DNA of 64,000 nucleotides, taken from Gordonia polyisoprenivorans NBRC 16320 = JCM 10675. GTDB taxonomy: Bacteria > Actinomycetota > Actinomycetes > Mycobacteriales > Mycobacteriaceae. Position numbers and translations under genes: made by a program. A model generated the notes under the pieces. It was given only the letters and a program-made list of their open reading frames with translations, did not search any database and had not been told where the DNA came from. Within the stretch, counting starts at the first letter, position 1; each line of letters opens with the position of its first letter. The stretch is taken from assembly GCF_000241325.1 (NCBI RefSeq), contig NZ_BAEI01000070.1, forward strand, positions 62,001 through 126,000, read 5' to 3'. This document shows, one piece after another, positions 51,764-59,711 of this stretch.

Positions 51764-52846
51764 ATGAGCGGGCAGCCGTGGAGCGGCGACACCCGTGCGC
51801 TGGCCGAGAGCCTCGTCCCGGGATGCTGGCCCACCACCGACGACGCGACCCTCCGTCAGGTCGCGACCGCACTGGCCGCCCTGCGCGAGCGACTCGAACA
51901 CATCGCGGCCGACCTCGCCTCCGCATATCGCGACGTCGAGGGTGGGGACGGCCGTTTCACCCGGGCGATCCTCGCCGGACGCGAGCACCTCGTCGGCGGC
52001 GAGGACGCCGCGTTGCCCGCGACTGCACGAGCGGTGGCCGCCGCCGCGGACACCGTCGAGGCGTTCGCCGATCTGACCGCCGCGGCGCGTCTGCGAGTCG
52101 AGTTGGTCACGGCGATCACCGACCGTGACCAGATGCTCGGTGCGCTTGCCGCGGCACTCGGCGACGACACGTCTGCCGTGCGGGCCGCGAGTGCGGGCCG
52201 GATGGCACTGACGGCCGCCGGCGACGAGTACACCGAACAGTCCAGCGCGCTTGTGCAGGCCGACCCGTTAGCTGCGGGTGGCGGTGAGCACACCGATGAT
52301 CGGACCGGAAGCTCCGCGGGCGCCACGAGTGGGATGATGCCGATGGGTGGCTTCGCCGGTCTCGGCGCGGCCGCGGCCGGCGCAGGTGTGGGTGCGGCGG
52401 CGCGGCGTGTTCCGGCCGGCCCCCGAACCGGTCCCGACGCGGAGTCCGACGAGCCGCCTGAACTGACCCGCGCCGAGTACGACGCGCTTGCCCGTCGGGC
52501 AGCCGCCCTGCACATGTCACTGCCCGGTGCCGTCGGATCGTGGGTGCAGGTCGCCGTCGGAGTGGGGGAGCACCCGCAGACCGGTCGGACGGTGGTGATC
52601 GCGACCAGCGACCCGGTGCCCTACCTGCGCCGGGGCATGTCGATACGGTCCGGTGAGGAACTCGTCGGTGACGGCCGTGCCCCGGAGATCGCGCTGCTGC
52701 ACCATATGCAGAGCTCCGGCGTCACACCGTTGGCGGTCGCCTCCGCGTCACCGCCGTCGGCGCAGGCGCGAGCGGCGATCGCGGCGTCCGGCGCAGCGCT
52801 GGTCGCCGCCGCGGCACGGTCGTCGCGCGGTGTCGCCGGACCGTGA
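51764..52846 (+). CDS. Large ESX-associated-like protein with deaminase-like C-terminus
   Basis: 360 residues. The N-terminal ~165 are helical (LRQVATALAALRERLEHIAADLASAYRDVEG; DTVEAFADLTAAARLRVELVTAITDRD), followed by a Gly/Ala-rich linker (170-225). The C-terminal ~120 residues read like a deaminase fold: strand VQVAVGV, GRTVVIATSD, APEIALLHHMQ, PLAVAS, then PPSAQARAAIAASGAALV. In active enzymes the last part carries PCxxC and the helix HAE. Here those sites are Ala306-Pro-Glu, Ser332 and Ala335, and Cys21 is the only cysteine, so a zinc site is absent. ATG at 51764. No signal peptide. Assignment is by eye. Confidence 0.5.
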   Translation: MSGQPWSGDTRALAESLVPGCWPTTDDATLRQVATALAALRERLEHIAADLASAYRDVEGGDGRFTRAILAGREHLVGGEDAALPATARAVAAAADTVEAFADLTAAARLRVELVTAITDRDQMLGALAAALGDDTSAVRAASAGRMALTAAGDEYTEQSSALVQADPLAAGGGEHTDDRTGSSAGATSGMMPMGGFAGLGAAAAGAGVGAAARRVPAGPRTGPDAESDEPPELTRAEYDALARRAAALHMSLPGAVGSWVQVAVGVGEHPQTGRTVVIATSDPVPYLRRGMSIRSGEELVGDGRAPEIALLHHMQSSGVTPLAVASASPPSAQARAAIAASGAALVAAAARSSRGVAGP

Positions 52847-52878
52847 CCGGCGATTTCGTCGGGCCGGGGGTCGTCTGG

Positions 52879-52999
52879 CACAATAGTCGGGTTGCCTGAT
52901 GCCGGCGTCCCCTGCGGACGTCCATCCCGGTACACACCATGACTCGGAGCACGAACCGGTCGAACCACACTCCTGACCTCGGGTGATCCCCGGGGATCA
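52879..52999 (+). promoter_or_regulatory. rplS promoter element and leader palindrome
   Basis: TCTGGCACAAT ends at 52884, 170 bases before rplS, matching the element before rpsP. The leader contains TGATCCCC-GGGGATCA (52984-52999), a perfect 16-base palindrome about 55 bases before the rplS ATG. Suggests rplS has its own promoter downstream of the inserted cassette. Confidence 0.45.
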
Positions 53000-53054
53000 G
53001 GGCGGGCCGCCAGGTTCCTCTGTTCACGCCACGCCAGAATAAGGACCACGACAC

Positions 53055-53396
53055 ATGAACATCCTGGACACCATCGACAAGCAGTCGTTGCGCGACGACA
53101 TCCCCGAATTCGGTCCCGGTGACACCCTTGACGTCCACGTCAAGGTCATCGAGGGCAGCAAGGAACGCGTCCAGGTCTTCAAGGGTGTCGTCATCCGCCG
53201 CCAGGGCGGCGGCATCCGCGAGACCTTCACCGTCCGCAAGGTCTCCTTCGGCGTCGGCGTGGAGCGTACCTTCCCGGTGCACAGCCCGAACATCGCCAAG
53301 ATCGACGTCCTCACCCGCGGCGACGTGCGTCGCGCGAAGCTGTACTACCTGCGCGATCTGCGCGGCAAGGCGGCCAAGATCAAGGAAAAGCGCTGA
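53055..53396 (+). CDS. rplS: 50S ribosomal protein bL19
   Basis: Large-subunit protein at the subunit interface. MNILDTIDKQSLRDDIPEFGPGDTLDVHVKVIEG and QVFKGVVIRRQGGGIRETFTVRKVSFGVGVERTFP are diagnostic. 113 residues, preceded by AAGGACCACGACAC. lepB follows 18 bases later. Confidence 0.98.
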   Translation: MNILDTIDKQSLRDDIPEFGPGDTLDVHVKVIEGSKERVQVFKGVVIRRQGGGIRETFTVRKVSFGVGVERTFPVHSPNIAKIDVLTRGDVRRAKLYYLRDLRGKAAKIKEKR

Positions 53397-53414
53397 CGCG
53401 TCTACCCTGACGAC

Positions 53415-54302
53415 GTGGCTGACACCTATCGCGACGGCGACGGCGCCGGGGACGACCGCGCCTACGCCGCCGGCGGCACCGATCCCTCCGGCAGCACCGA
53501 TCCCGCCGACGACGGTCCGCGAGCATCGCGGCCGTGGCGGACCAAGAGCGACAAGCCCGAGAAGAAGAAGGGTTCGCTGCTGCGGGAGACGATCATCATC
53601 GTCGCCTGTGTCCTGCTGATCAGCTGGATTCTGCAGACCTTCATCGGTCGTCAGTACGTCATTCCCTCCGAGTCGATGGAGCCCACCCTCATCGGGTGCA
53701 CCGGGTGCTCCAACGACCGGATCTTCGTGGACAAACTCTCCTACACGTTCGGGGACCCCAAACCCGGCGACGTCGTCGTGTTCAAGGTTCCCGATTCGTG
53801 GGGTGAGGACGGCTGGGTGTCACCGCGATCCTCGAACCCGGTGGTACACCATCTGCAGGATGCGTTGTCCTGGTTCGGATTCGCTCCTCCCGACGAGAAC
53901 GACTACGTCAAACGCATCATTGCTGTCGGGGGGCAGACAGTCGAATGCCGCAACAGCGAGGGCGTCGGTGTGAAGGTCAACGGCAAGGCGCTCAAGGAGC
54001 CCTACGTCAACATGGCGCTGCAGCAGCAGAACCTCGCCAACGGCACCGCCACGCCAAGTGCGATCGGTGACGACGGCAAGCTCAACAGCTGCCTGGGCAA
54101 GGATTTCGGTCCGATCACCGTGCCCAAGAACAGCGTGTTCGTCATGGGCGACAACCGCACCCGATCCTCGGACTCGCGCTACCACATCACCGCGAGCAGC
54201 GACGGCACCGTTCCGGTCGACGACATCCGCGGCAAAACGCAATTCATCATCTACCCGTTCTCCCGGATGGGCGGTGTGGGCTCGGTCGACCCGCAGCAGT
54301 GA
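53415..54302 (+). CDS. lepB: Signal peptidase I
   Basis: Membrane protease that removes Sec and Tat signal peptides. A polar 52-residue cytoplasmic start is followed by one transmembrane helix (57-78). Catalytic Ser87 is in PSESMEPT and the general base Lys166 in DYVKRIIAVGG. GDNRTRSSDSR closes the fold. Cys97 and Cys95-region CTGC (CIGCTGCSND) is an actinobacterial insertion. 295 residues, GTG start. Confidence 0.96.
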   Translation: MADTYRDGDGAGDDRAYAAGGTDPSGSTDPADDGPRASRPWRTKSDKPEKKKGSLLRETIIIVACVLLISWILQTFIGRQYVIPSESMEPTLIGCTGCSNDRIFVDKLSYTFGDPKPGDVVVFKVPDSWGEDGWVSPRSSNPVVHHLQDALSWFGFAPPDENDYVKRIIAVGGQTVECRNSEGVGVKVNGKALKEPYVNMALQQQNLANGTATPSAIGDDGKLNSCLGKDFGPITVPKNSVFVMGDNRTRSSDSRYHITASSDGTVPVDDIRGKTQFIIYPFSRMGGVGSVDPQQ

Positions 54303-54377
54303 GCGGCACGCCATGACCATCGATGTACTCGCCTGCGCGGTGTCACCCGCTCCGGCGTCGGCCGGCGAGGTGGCGTG

Positions 54378-55106
54378 ATGAGCCGGTGGCCACCACGATT
54401 CCCGGTTCGCCGTGCCGCGGCTCTGCGGACCTACGAGTTCACCCTGCACCGCAGCGGGCTCGGGCCGGTCGCCGGTGTCGACGAGGCCGGGCGCGGCGCA
54501 TGTGCCGGTCCGCTGGTCGTCGCCGCATGCGTGTTGCGGCCCACCCAACTCGCCTCACTGGCCGAGCTCGACGACTCCAAGAAGCTGACCGAGGCGGCGC
54601 GCGAGAAGCTCTATCGTGCGGTCACCCGCTACGCCGAATCGTGGTCGGTGGTGGTCATCGAGGCCGAGGAGATCGACCGCATCGGCATTCACGTCGCGAA
54701 CATCGAGGGCATGCGCCGCGCGGTCGCCGGGCTCGACGTCGTGCCGGGATATGTACTCTCCGACGGCTTCCCGGTGCCCGGTTTGACGGTACCGTCGCTG
54801 CCGGTCATCGGCGGCGACGGTGCGGCCGCATGTATCGCTGCGGCCAGCATCCTGGCGAAGGTGACGCGTGACCGCATCATGGTCGCGATGGACGGCGAGG
54901 TGCCCGGCTACTCGTTCGCCGTCCACAAGGGCTACAGCACCGCGTTGCACATGTCCTGTCTGGACCGACTCGGACCTTCTGCGCAACACCGGATGTCCTA
55001 CCGCAACGTCGCGTCGCGGCGGCTGCTCGCCACCGCGGAGCCCGGTGTCGGCGCGGCCGCGCCCGACGCCGGCGACCACGGTTCCCGCGATAGGCTTACA
55101 GGATGA
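54378..55106 (+). CDS. rnhB: Ribonuclease HII
   Basis: Removes ribonucleotides misincorporated in DNA. The catalytic GVDEAGRG (33-40; Asp35, Glu36) and further acidic residues in LSDGFPVPG and VTRDRIM are intact. 242 residues. The ATG at 54378 is preferred to a GTG three bases earlier. The stop overlaps the DUF2469 start. Confidence 0.96.
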   Translation: MSRWPPRFPVRRAAALRTYEFTLHRSGLGPVAGVDEAGRGACAGPLVVAACVLRPTQLASLAELDDSKKLTEAAREKLYRAVTRYAESWSVVVIEAEEIDRIGIHVANIEGMRRAVAGLDVVPGYVLSDGFPVPGLTVPSLPVIGGDGAAACIAAASILAKVTRDRIMVAMDGEVPGYSFAVHKGYSTALHMSCLDRLGPSAQHRMSYRNVASRRLLATAEPGVGAAAPDAGDHGSRDRLTG

Positions 55107-55414
55107 GCGCTGAGGATCTCGAGAAGTATGAAACCGAGATGGAGTTGTCCCTGTATCGCGAGTACAAGGACATCGTCGGCCAGTTCACCTACGTGGTCGA
55201 GACCGAGCGCCGTTTCTATCTCGCGAACGCCGTCGAGTTGGTGCCCCGCAACGCCGAGGGCGAGGTCTACTTCGAACTCCGCATGAGCGATGCCTGGGTA
55301 TGGGACATGTACCGCCCGGCCCGGTTCGTCAAACAGGTGCGTGTGCTCACCTTCAAGGACGTCAACATCGAGGAGCTCGAGAAGCCCGAGTTGCGGCTGC
55401 CCGACGAGCCCTGA
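55103..55414 (+). CDS. DUF2469 family protein
   Basis: 103-residue acidic protein conserved in actinobacteria next to rnhB. The family is well preserved (MSAEDLEKYETEMELSLYREYKDIVGQFTYVVETERRFYLAN) but has no known function. ATGA overlap with rnhB ties it to lepB-rnhB. The 166 bases after it are T- and G-rich, with a T6 run at 55476, and contain no gene. Confidence 0.9.
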   Translation: MSAEDLEKYETEMELSLYREYKDIVGQFTYVVETERRFYLANAVELVPRNAEGEVYFELRMSDAWVWDMYRPARFVKQVRVLTFKDVNIEELEKPELRLPDEP

Positions 55415-55580
55415 GCCCGGCTGTGACCACAGTCTGGGAGTCGACGCTTCTCCTGACGTCGCTTCGTGGTGGGTTTTTTCGTACCTGATTTCTCCACAGT
55501 TTTCACCGTGTGCACGATGGTGGGGGTGTTGTGGGTCGTGGGGGTCGGTGGTGTGGGTGTGAGGGGCGATCGTTGTCGTC

Positions 55581-55988
55581 ATGACAGCGGAACCTGTGAG
55601 AGCCCGGGGTGGTCGTCTGGGGCGGGCGGAGGTGGCCCGGCTCGGTGAGGATCGGGCGGCCGAGTTCGTGACCGAGCTGGGTTGGTCGATCCTGGAACGC
55701 AATTGGCGTAATCGTTACGGCGAGTTGGATTTGATCGCCTTTGACGGACGTCGGTTGGTGGTGGTGGAGGTCAAGACGCGGGCGTCGCGGGTCTTCGCCG
55801 ACCCGGTGGCGGCGGTGACGGCCGACAAGTTGGCGCGGATGCGCAAGTTGACGCGGATGTGGTTGGCGCAGCAGAAGATCTGGTGGCCGGGCATTCGGTT
55901 TGATGTCATCTCGGTGCAGTTGGATCGGTCGAATCCGTCGGCGATGGAGCGGGCGGAGGTGCGCCATCATGTCGGTATCACCGAGTGA
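55581..55988 (+). CDS. UPF0102 (YraN) nuclease-fold protein
   Basis: 135 residues. Restriction-endonuclease-like motifs GEDRAAEFVTELGWSILERNWRNRYGELDLIAFDG and VVVEVKTR are the YraN signatures (the acidic and Lys residues are the presumed metal site). Start at ATG 55581. Codons end mostly in G (TTG, GCG, CGG), with GAT and TTT more frequent than in neighbours. It overlaps the comM start by 20 bases. Confidence 0.9.
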   Translation: MTAEPVRARGGRLGRAEVARLGEDRAAEFVTELGWSILERNWRNRYGELDLIAFDGRRLVVVEVKTRASRVFADPVAAVTADKLARMRKLTRMWLAQQKIWWPGIRFDVISVQLDRSNPSAMERAEVRHHVGITE

Positions 55989-57522
55989 GGATCTGGTGCC
56001 GGCGCGTATGTCGTTGGGGCGCACGCATTCGGTGGGTTTGAATGCGTTCGAGGCCAAGCCGGTCGAGGTGCAGGCCAATGTGGGCCAGGGGCTTCCGTCG
56101 TTTGCGATCGGCGGAAACGTCGATGCGTCGTTGCGGGAGGGCCGGGATCGGATTCGGGCGGCGATCAGCAACTCGGGGTTCACGTTTCCTGATCTGAAGG
56201 TGACGGTCAATCTGTCGCCGGCGACGATGCCCAAGCGTGGTTCGGCGCATGATCTGGCGATCGCGGTGGCGATTCTGGCTGCGCGTGACCAGGTTTCGCC
56301 GGTGAAGTTGTCCTCGACGGTGATGTTGGGGGAGTTGGCGCTCGACGGTGGTATTAGGCCGGTGGCCGGGGTGTTGCCTGCGGTGATCGAGGCGCGGAAT
56401 GCGGGATTTGCGCGGGCGGTGGTGCCGTTGGCGACGGTGGCCGAGGCGTCGTTGGTGTCGGGGATCGAGGTCGGTGGGGCGCGCACGTTGGGGGAGGTGG
56501 TGCGGTGGCTGGCGGGGTCGTTCGTGCTCGACACGGTCGATGAGAATGCGGTGCCGCCGCCGGCGGCCGCGGTTGCCGACATGGTCGACGTGGTGGGCCA
56601 GGCGCAGGCGCGGCATGCGCTCGAGATCGCTGCTGCCGGAAGCCATCACGTGTTGATGACGGGGCCGCCCGGGATCGGGAAGACGATGCTGGCGCGGCGG
56701 TTGCCGGGAATTCTGCCGCCACTGGACGACGAGGAGTCGCTGGAGGTGACGGCGATCCATTCGATCGCGGGGGTGCTCTCACCGGGGTCGCCGTTGGTCA
56801 GTGCGCCTCCGTTCATCGATCCGCATCACACGACGACGACCACCGCGCTGCTCGGTGGCGGTACCGGGATGGCACGGCCGGGGGCGGTGTCGTTGGCCCA
56901 CCGCGGAGTGCTGTTCCTCGACGAGTGCGCCGAGATGGGCCCGAAAGTCCTCGACTCCCTGCGCCAACCGGTCGAGGAGGGGGTGGTCAAGGTGCCGCGG
57001 CGCGACGGGGTGGCCGTCTATCCCGCGCGTTTCCAATTGATCCTGGCCGCCAATCCGTGTCCGTGCGCACCGACCCGGGATGTGCAGTGCATTTGTAGTG
57101 CGGTGGTCCGGCGGCGCTATCTCGGCAAACTGTCGGGACCGCTGATGGATCGCGTCGACATCCGGGTGCGGATGGATCCGCCCGGCAACGTCGCGCTGGC
57201 CACCGAGACCGGCGAGTCGAGCGCCGACATCCGCGCGCGGGTCACCGCGGCGCGCAGCGCTGCTGCCGAGCGATGGCGCGAATTCGGTTGGCGCACCAAT
57301 GCCGAGGTACCCGGCCCGGCGTTGCGCAGGCGTTTCCGGCTGCCGCCCAAGGTCGTTCGGCCGGTGGACCTGAGCCTGCGCGAGGGGCGCCTCACCGCGC
57401 GCGGCGCAGATCGCGCGCTGCGGCTGGCCTGGACGCTGACCGACCTGGCCGGGGGCACGGTGCCCACCGAAACCGAAGTGGCCCAAGCACTTCTCTACCG
57501 CGATCGGGGGAGCTATCGATGA
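55969..57522 (+). CDS. comM: YifB/ComM-type Mg-chelatase-like AAA+ protein
   Basis: AAA+ helicase of the ComM group, involved in branch migration during natural transformation. The N-terminal Lon-like S5 fold (SLGRTHSVGLNAFEAKPVEV...), Walker A GPPGIGKT (232-239), Walker B VLFLDE, sensor ANPCPC with four clustered cysteines (PCPCAPTRDVQCIC), and C-terminal Mg_chelatase_C are present. The ATG at 55969 has GGAGG nine bases upstream; ATG 56008 is an alternative that matches other family N-termini. 517 residues. The first two-thirds share the G-rich codon use of yraN. Confidence 0.92.
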   Translation: MSVSPSEDLVPARMSLGRTHSVGLNAFEAKPVEVQANVGQGLPSFAIGGNVDASLREGRDRIRAAISNSGFTFPDLKVTVNLSPATMPKRGSAHDLAIAVAILAARDQVSPVKLSSTVMLGELALDGGIRPVAGVLPAVIEARNAGFARAVVPLATVAEASLVSGIEVGGARTLGEVVRWLAGSFVLDTVDENAVPPPAAAVADMVDVVGQAQARHALEIAAAGSHHVLMTGPPGIGKTMLARRLPGILPPLDDEESLEVTAIHSIAGVLSPGSPLVSAPPFIDPHHTTTTTALLGGGTGMARPGAVSLAHRGVLFLDECAEMGPKVLDSLRQPVEEGVVKVPRRDGVAVYPARFQLILAANPCPCAPTRDVQCICSAVVRRRYLGKLSGPLMDRVDIRVRMDPPGNVALATETGESSADIRARVTAARSAAAERWREFGWRTNAEVPGPALRRRFRLPPKVVRPVDLSLREGRLTARGADRALRLAWTLTDLAGGTVPTETEVAQALLYRDRGSYR

Positions 57523-58646
57523 CGACGACCGAATCCGAACGACGCGCGTGGGCCTATCTGGCCCGCGTCGCCGAACCGCCGTGTGTGCCGTTGACAGCAC
57601 TGGTCTCCGAGATCGGCGTCCTCGAGGCCGCGGCGGCCATCGCGCGCGGGCAGGTGCCGCGCGGGCACGAGGCCGTGCTCAAGGCGACGCAGGCGCGTGC
57701 CGGCGACGACCGCTCGGAGTCGGACCTGGCGGTCGCCGAGAAATGTGGTGCGCGGCTGGTGACCCCCGACGACGACGAATGGCCGGGGTTTTCGCTGCTG
57801 GCACTGGCGAACGCCGACACCGGTGAGCGCGGTGGGATGCCGCTGGCGCTGTGGGCGCGCGGCCCGGCCCGGCTGGACGATCTGGCGGCGGCCTCGATCG
57901 CCCTCGTGGGATCGCGTGCCGCCTCGTCGTACGGCGAGCACGTCACCGGCCTGCTCGCGGAGGAACTCGTCGACCACGGGTGGGGCATCGTCTCCGGTGC
58001 CGCGTTCGGGATCGACGGGGTCGCCCATCGCACGGCGCTCGCCAGTGGCGGAGCGACGATGGCGGTCCTGGCATGCGGTATCGACCGCGACTATCCCGCT
58101 GCGCACTCCCGTCTGCTCGCCGAGATCGCCGAGCGCGGTGTCATCGTCTCCGAGTACCCGCCGCACACCACCGCGGCGCGCCACCGATTCCTCACCCGCA
58201 ACCGTCTCGTCGCCGCCCTGTCGAACGCCGTGGTGGTGGTCGAGGCGGGCGCCCGCTCCGGTGCGGTGAGCACCGCCGCGTGGGCGGTGAAACTCGGGCG
58301 ACCGCTCGGTGCGGTGCCGGGGCCGGTCACCTCGGCGACGTCGGTCGGCTGTCACGAGCTGATTGCCGACGGACGCGCCGCACTCGTGGCCGATGGCGCC
58401 GCCGTGCGGACGATGGCGGCCCCCGACGGCGGGGGAGTCGCCGACCGGGGAACGCCCCGCAGCACCGATGGACTCACGCCGATTCAACAGCGCGTCCACG
58501 ATGCGCTGCCGGGTCGCGGCGCAGTCACGGTCGAGGAGGTGGTGTTCTCGGCCGGCGTCGAGATCGGCGAGGTCCGGGCGGCACTTGCCGTGTTGGAACT
58601 CGGTGGTCTGGTGGCCATGGAGGGCAGCGGATGGCGCCTGGCCTGA
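57519..58646 (+). CDS. dprA: DNA-processing protein DprA
   Basis: Loads RecA on incoming single-stranded DNA. The Rossmann core has GSRAASSYGEHV (131-142), SGAAFGIDGVAHRTAL, SGGATMAVLACGIDRDYPAAH, EYPPHTTAARHRFLTRNRLVAALS and AGARSGAVSTA. The C-terminal winged helix (about 305-375) is complete. 375 residues. ATGA overlap with comM. Confidence 0.95.
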   Translation: MTTTESERRAWAYLARVAEPPCVPLTALVSEIGVLEAAAAIARGQVPRGHEAVLKATQARAGDDRSESDLAVAEKCGARLVTPDDDEWPGFSLLALANADTGERGGMPLALWARGPARLDDLAAASIALVGSRAASSYGEHVTGLLAEELVDHGWGIVSGAAFGIDGVAHRTALASGGATMAVLACGIDRDYPAAHSRLLAEIAERGVIVSEYPPHTTAARHRFLTRNRLVAALSNAVVVVEAGARSGAVSTAAWAVKLGRPLGAVPGPVTSATSVGCHELIADGRAALVADGAAVRTMAAPDGGGVADRGTPRSTDGLTPIQQRVHDALPGRGAVTVEEVVFSAGVEIGEVRAALAVLELGGLVAMEGSGWRLA

Positions 58647-58666
58647 CGCCTTCACCCGGACCCGCA

Positions 58667-58695
58667 GGTTAGGTTGACCTAACCCGGCGTACTGT
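58667..58695 (+). promoter_or_regulatory. IdeR/DtxR-type iron box over the siderophore gene promoter
   Basis: GGTTAGGTTGACCTAACC (58667-58684) is an 18-bp palindrome. Written as TTAGGTTGACCTAACC it matches the IdeR consensus at 13 of 19 positions by my count. A candidate -10 TACTGT (58690-58695) starts five bases later, so bound repressor would block polymerase. This predicts iron-repressed expression of the gene at 58717. Confidence 0.75.
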
Positions 58696-58716
58696 GGTTC
58701 GGGTGAAGGAGGTCCC

Positions 58717-59610
58717 ATGGCCAAGCGAGTGAACACGATGACGGTCCTGCGGCGTGAACAGATCACCCCGCACATGGTGCGACTGTTTCTCGGGGGCGAC
58801 GGATTCGACGACTTCGTGCCCGCCGTCGGCAGGGACGGACGTGCCGAAACGGACATGTACGTCAAGCTGATCTTCATGCCCGAGGGGGTGGAGTTCCCCG
58901 ACGACTTCGACCCACGGGCATCGAGATCGCTTCCGCCCGAACAACAACCGACGCTGCGCACCTATACGGTGCGTAAGGTCGACGCCGAGCGTCGAGAACT
59001 GCTCATCGACTTCGTCGTGCATGGCGACGAGGGGCTCGCCGGGCCCTGGGCGGCGAGTGTCGAACCTGGTACCACCGTGCACTTCCTCGGCCCGGGTAGC
59101 GGATATCACCCCGATCCGGCCGCACCGTGGCACCTGCTCGCCTGCGACGAGGCAGGTCTGCCCGCCGTCGCCGCGGCCCTCGAGGCACTGCCCCCCGATG
59201 CCGTGGCCAAGGTCTTCATCGAGGTTGCCGGCCCCGACGACGAACTCGAGTTGAGCGCACCCGCCGGCGCCGAGATCACCTGGCTGCATCGCGGTGGCGG
59301 GGCAGGCGAGGTCGGCGAGGACAAGGCCGGCGACAACGCACCGCTCGTCGCTGCGGTCCGGGAGGCAGCCTGGCTCGAGGGAGAGCCGCAGGTGTTCATC
59401 CACGGTGAGGCGCAGGCCGTCATGCACAACCTGCGCGCCTACGTCCGCAAGGAGCGCGGGGTGGGTGCGGCCAACGCATCGATCTCCGGGTACTGGCGCC
59501 GCGGCCGTACCGAGGAGGGATTCCGGCAGTGGAAGGCCGAACTCCGCGAGACCGAGGAAGGCGCCGAGAAGCCAGGGCTCGGACAACGGGTGCGCAACCT
59601 CGTTCGTTGA
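58717..59610 (+). CDS. viuB: Siderophore-interacting FAD-binding protein
   Basis: Ferric-siderophore reductase type protein. FAD_binding_9 domain (1-145; TMTVLRREQITPHMVRLFLGGDGFDDF, RTYTVRKVDAERRELLIDFVVHGDEGLAGPWA) and SIP C-terminal domain (about 150-290; HLLACDEAGLPAVAAALEALP, VFIHGEAQAVMHNLRAYVR). 297 residues. A strong GAAGGAGG precedes the ATG. Releases iron by reducing internalised Fe(III)-siderophore. The upstream iron box fits. Confidence 0.95.
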   Translation: MAKRVNTMTVLRREQITPHMVRLFLGGDGFDDFVPAVGRDGRAETDMYVKLIFMPEGVEFPDDFDPRASRSLPPEQQPTLRTYTVRKVDAERRELLIDFVVHGDEGLAGPWAASVEPGTTVHFLGPGSGYHPDPAAPWHLLACDEAGLPAVAAALEALPPDAVAKVFIEVAGPDDELELSAPAGAEITWLHRGGGAGEVGEDKAGDNAPLVAAVREAAWLEGEPQVFIHGEAQAVMHNLRAYVRKERGVGAANASISGYWRRGRTEEGFRQWKAELRETEEGAEKPGLGQRVRNLVR

Positions 59611-59711
59611 GGCCACCTCGACCCGTCACGATCGGGTCCGGGCTGTACCGATCCGGCAACGACACGGCGTGTGTGGTTGCCGGATCGGCGGTCGAGCGAT
59701 GTGCTCACCGC

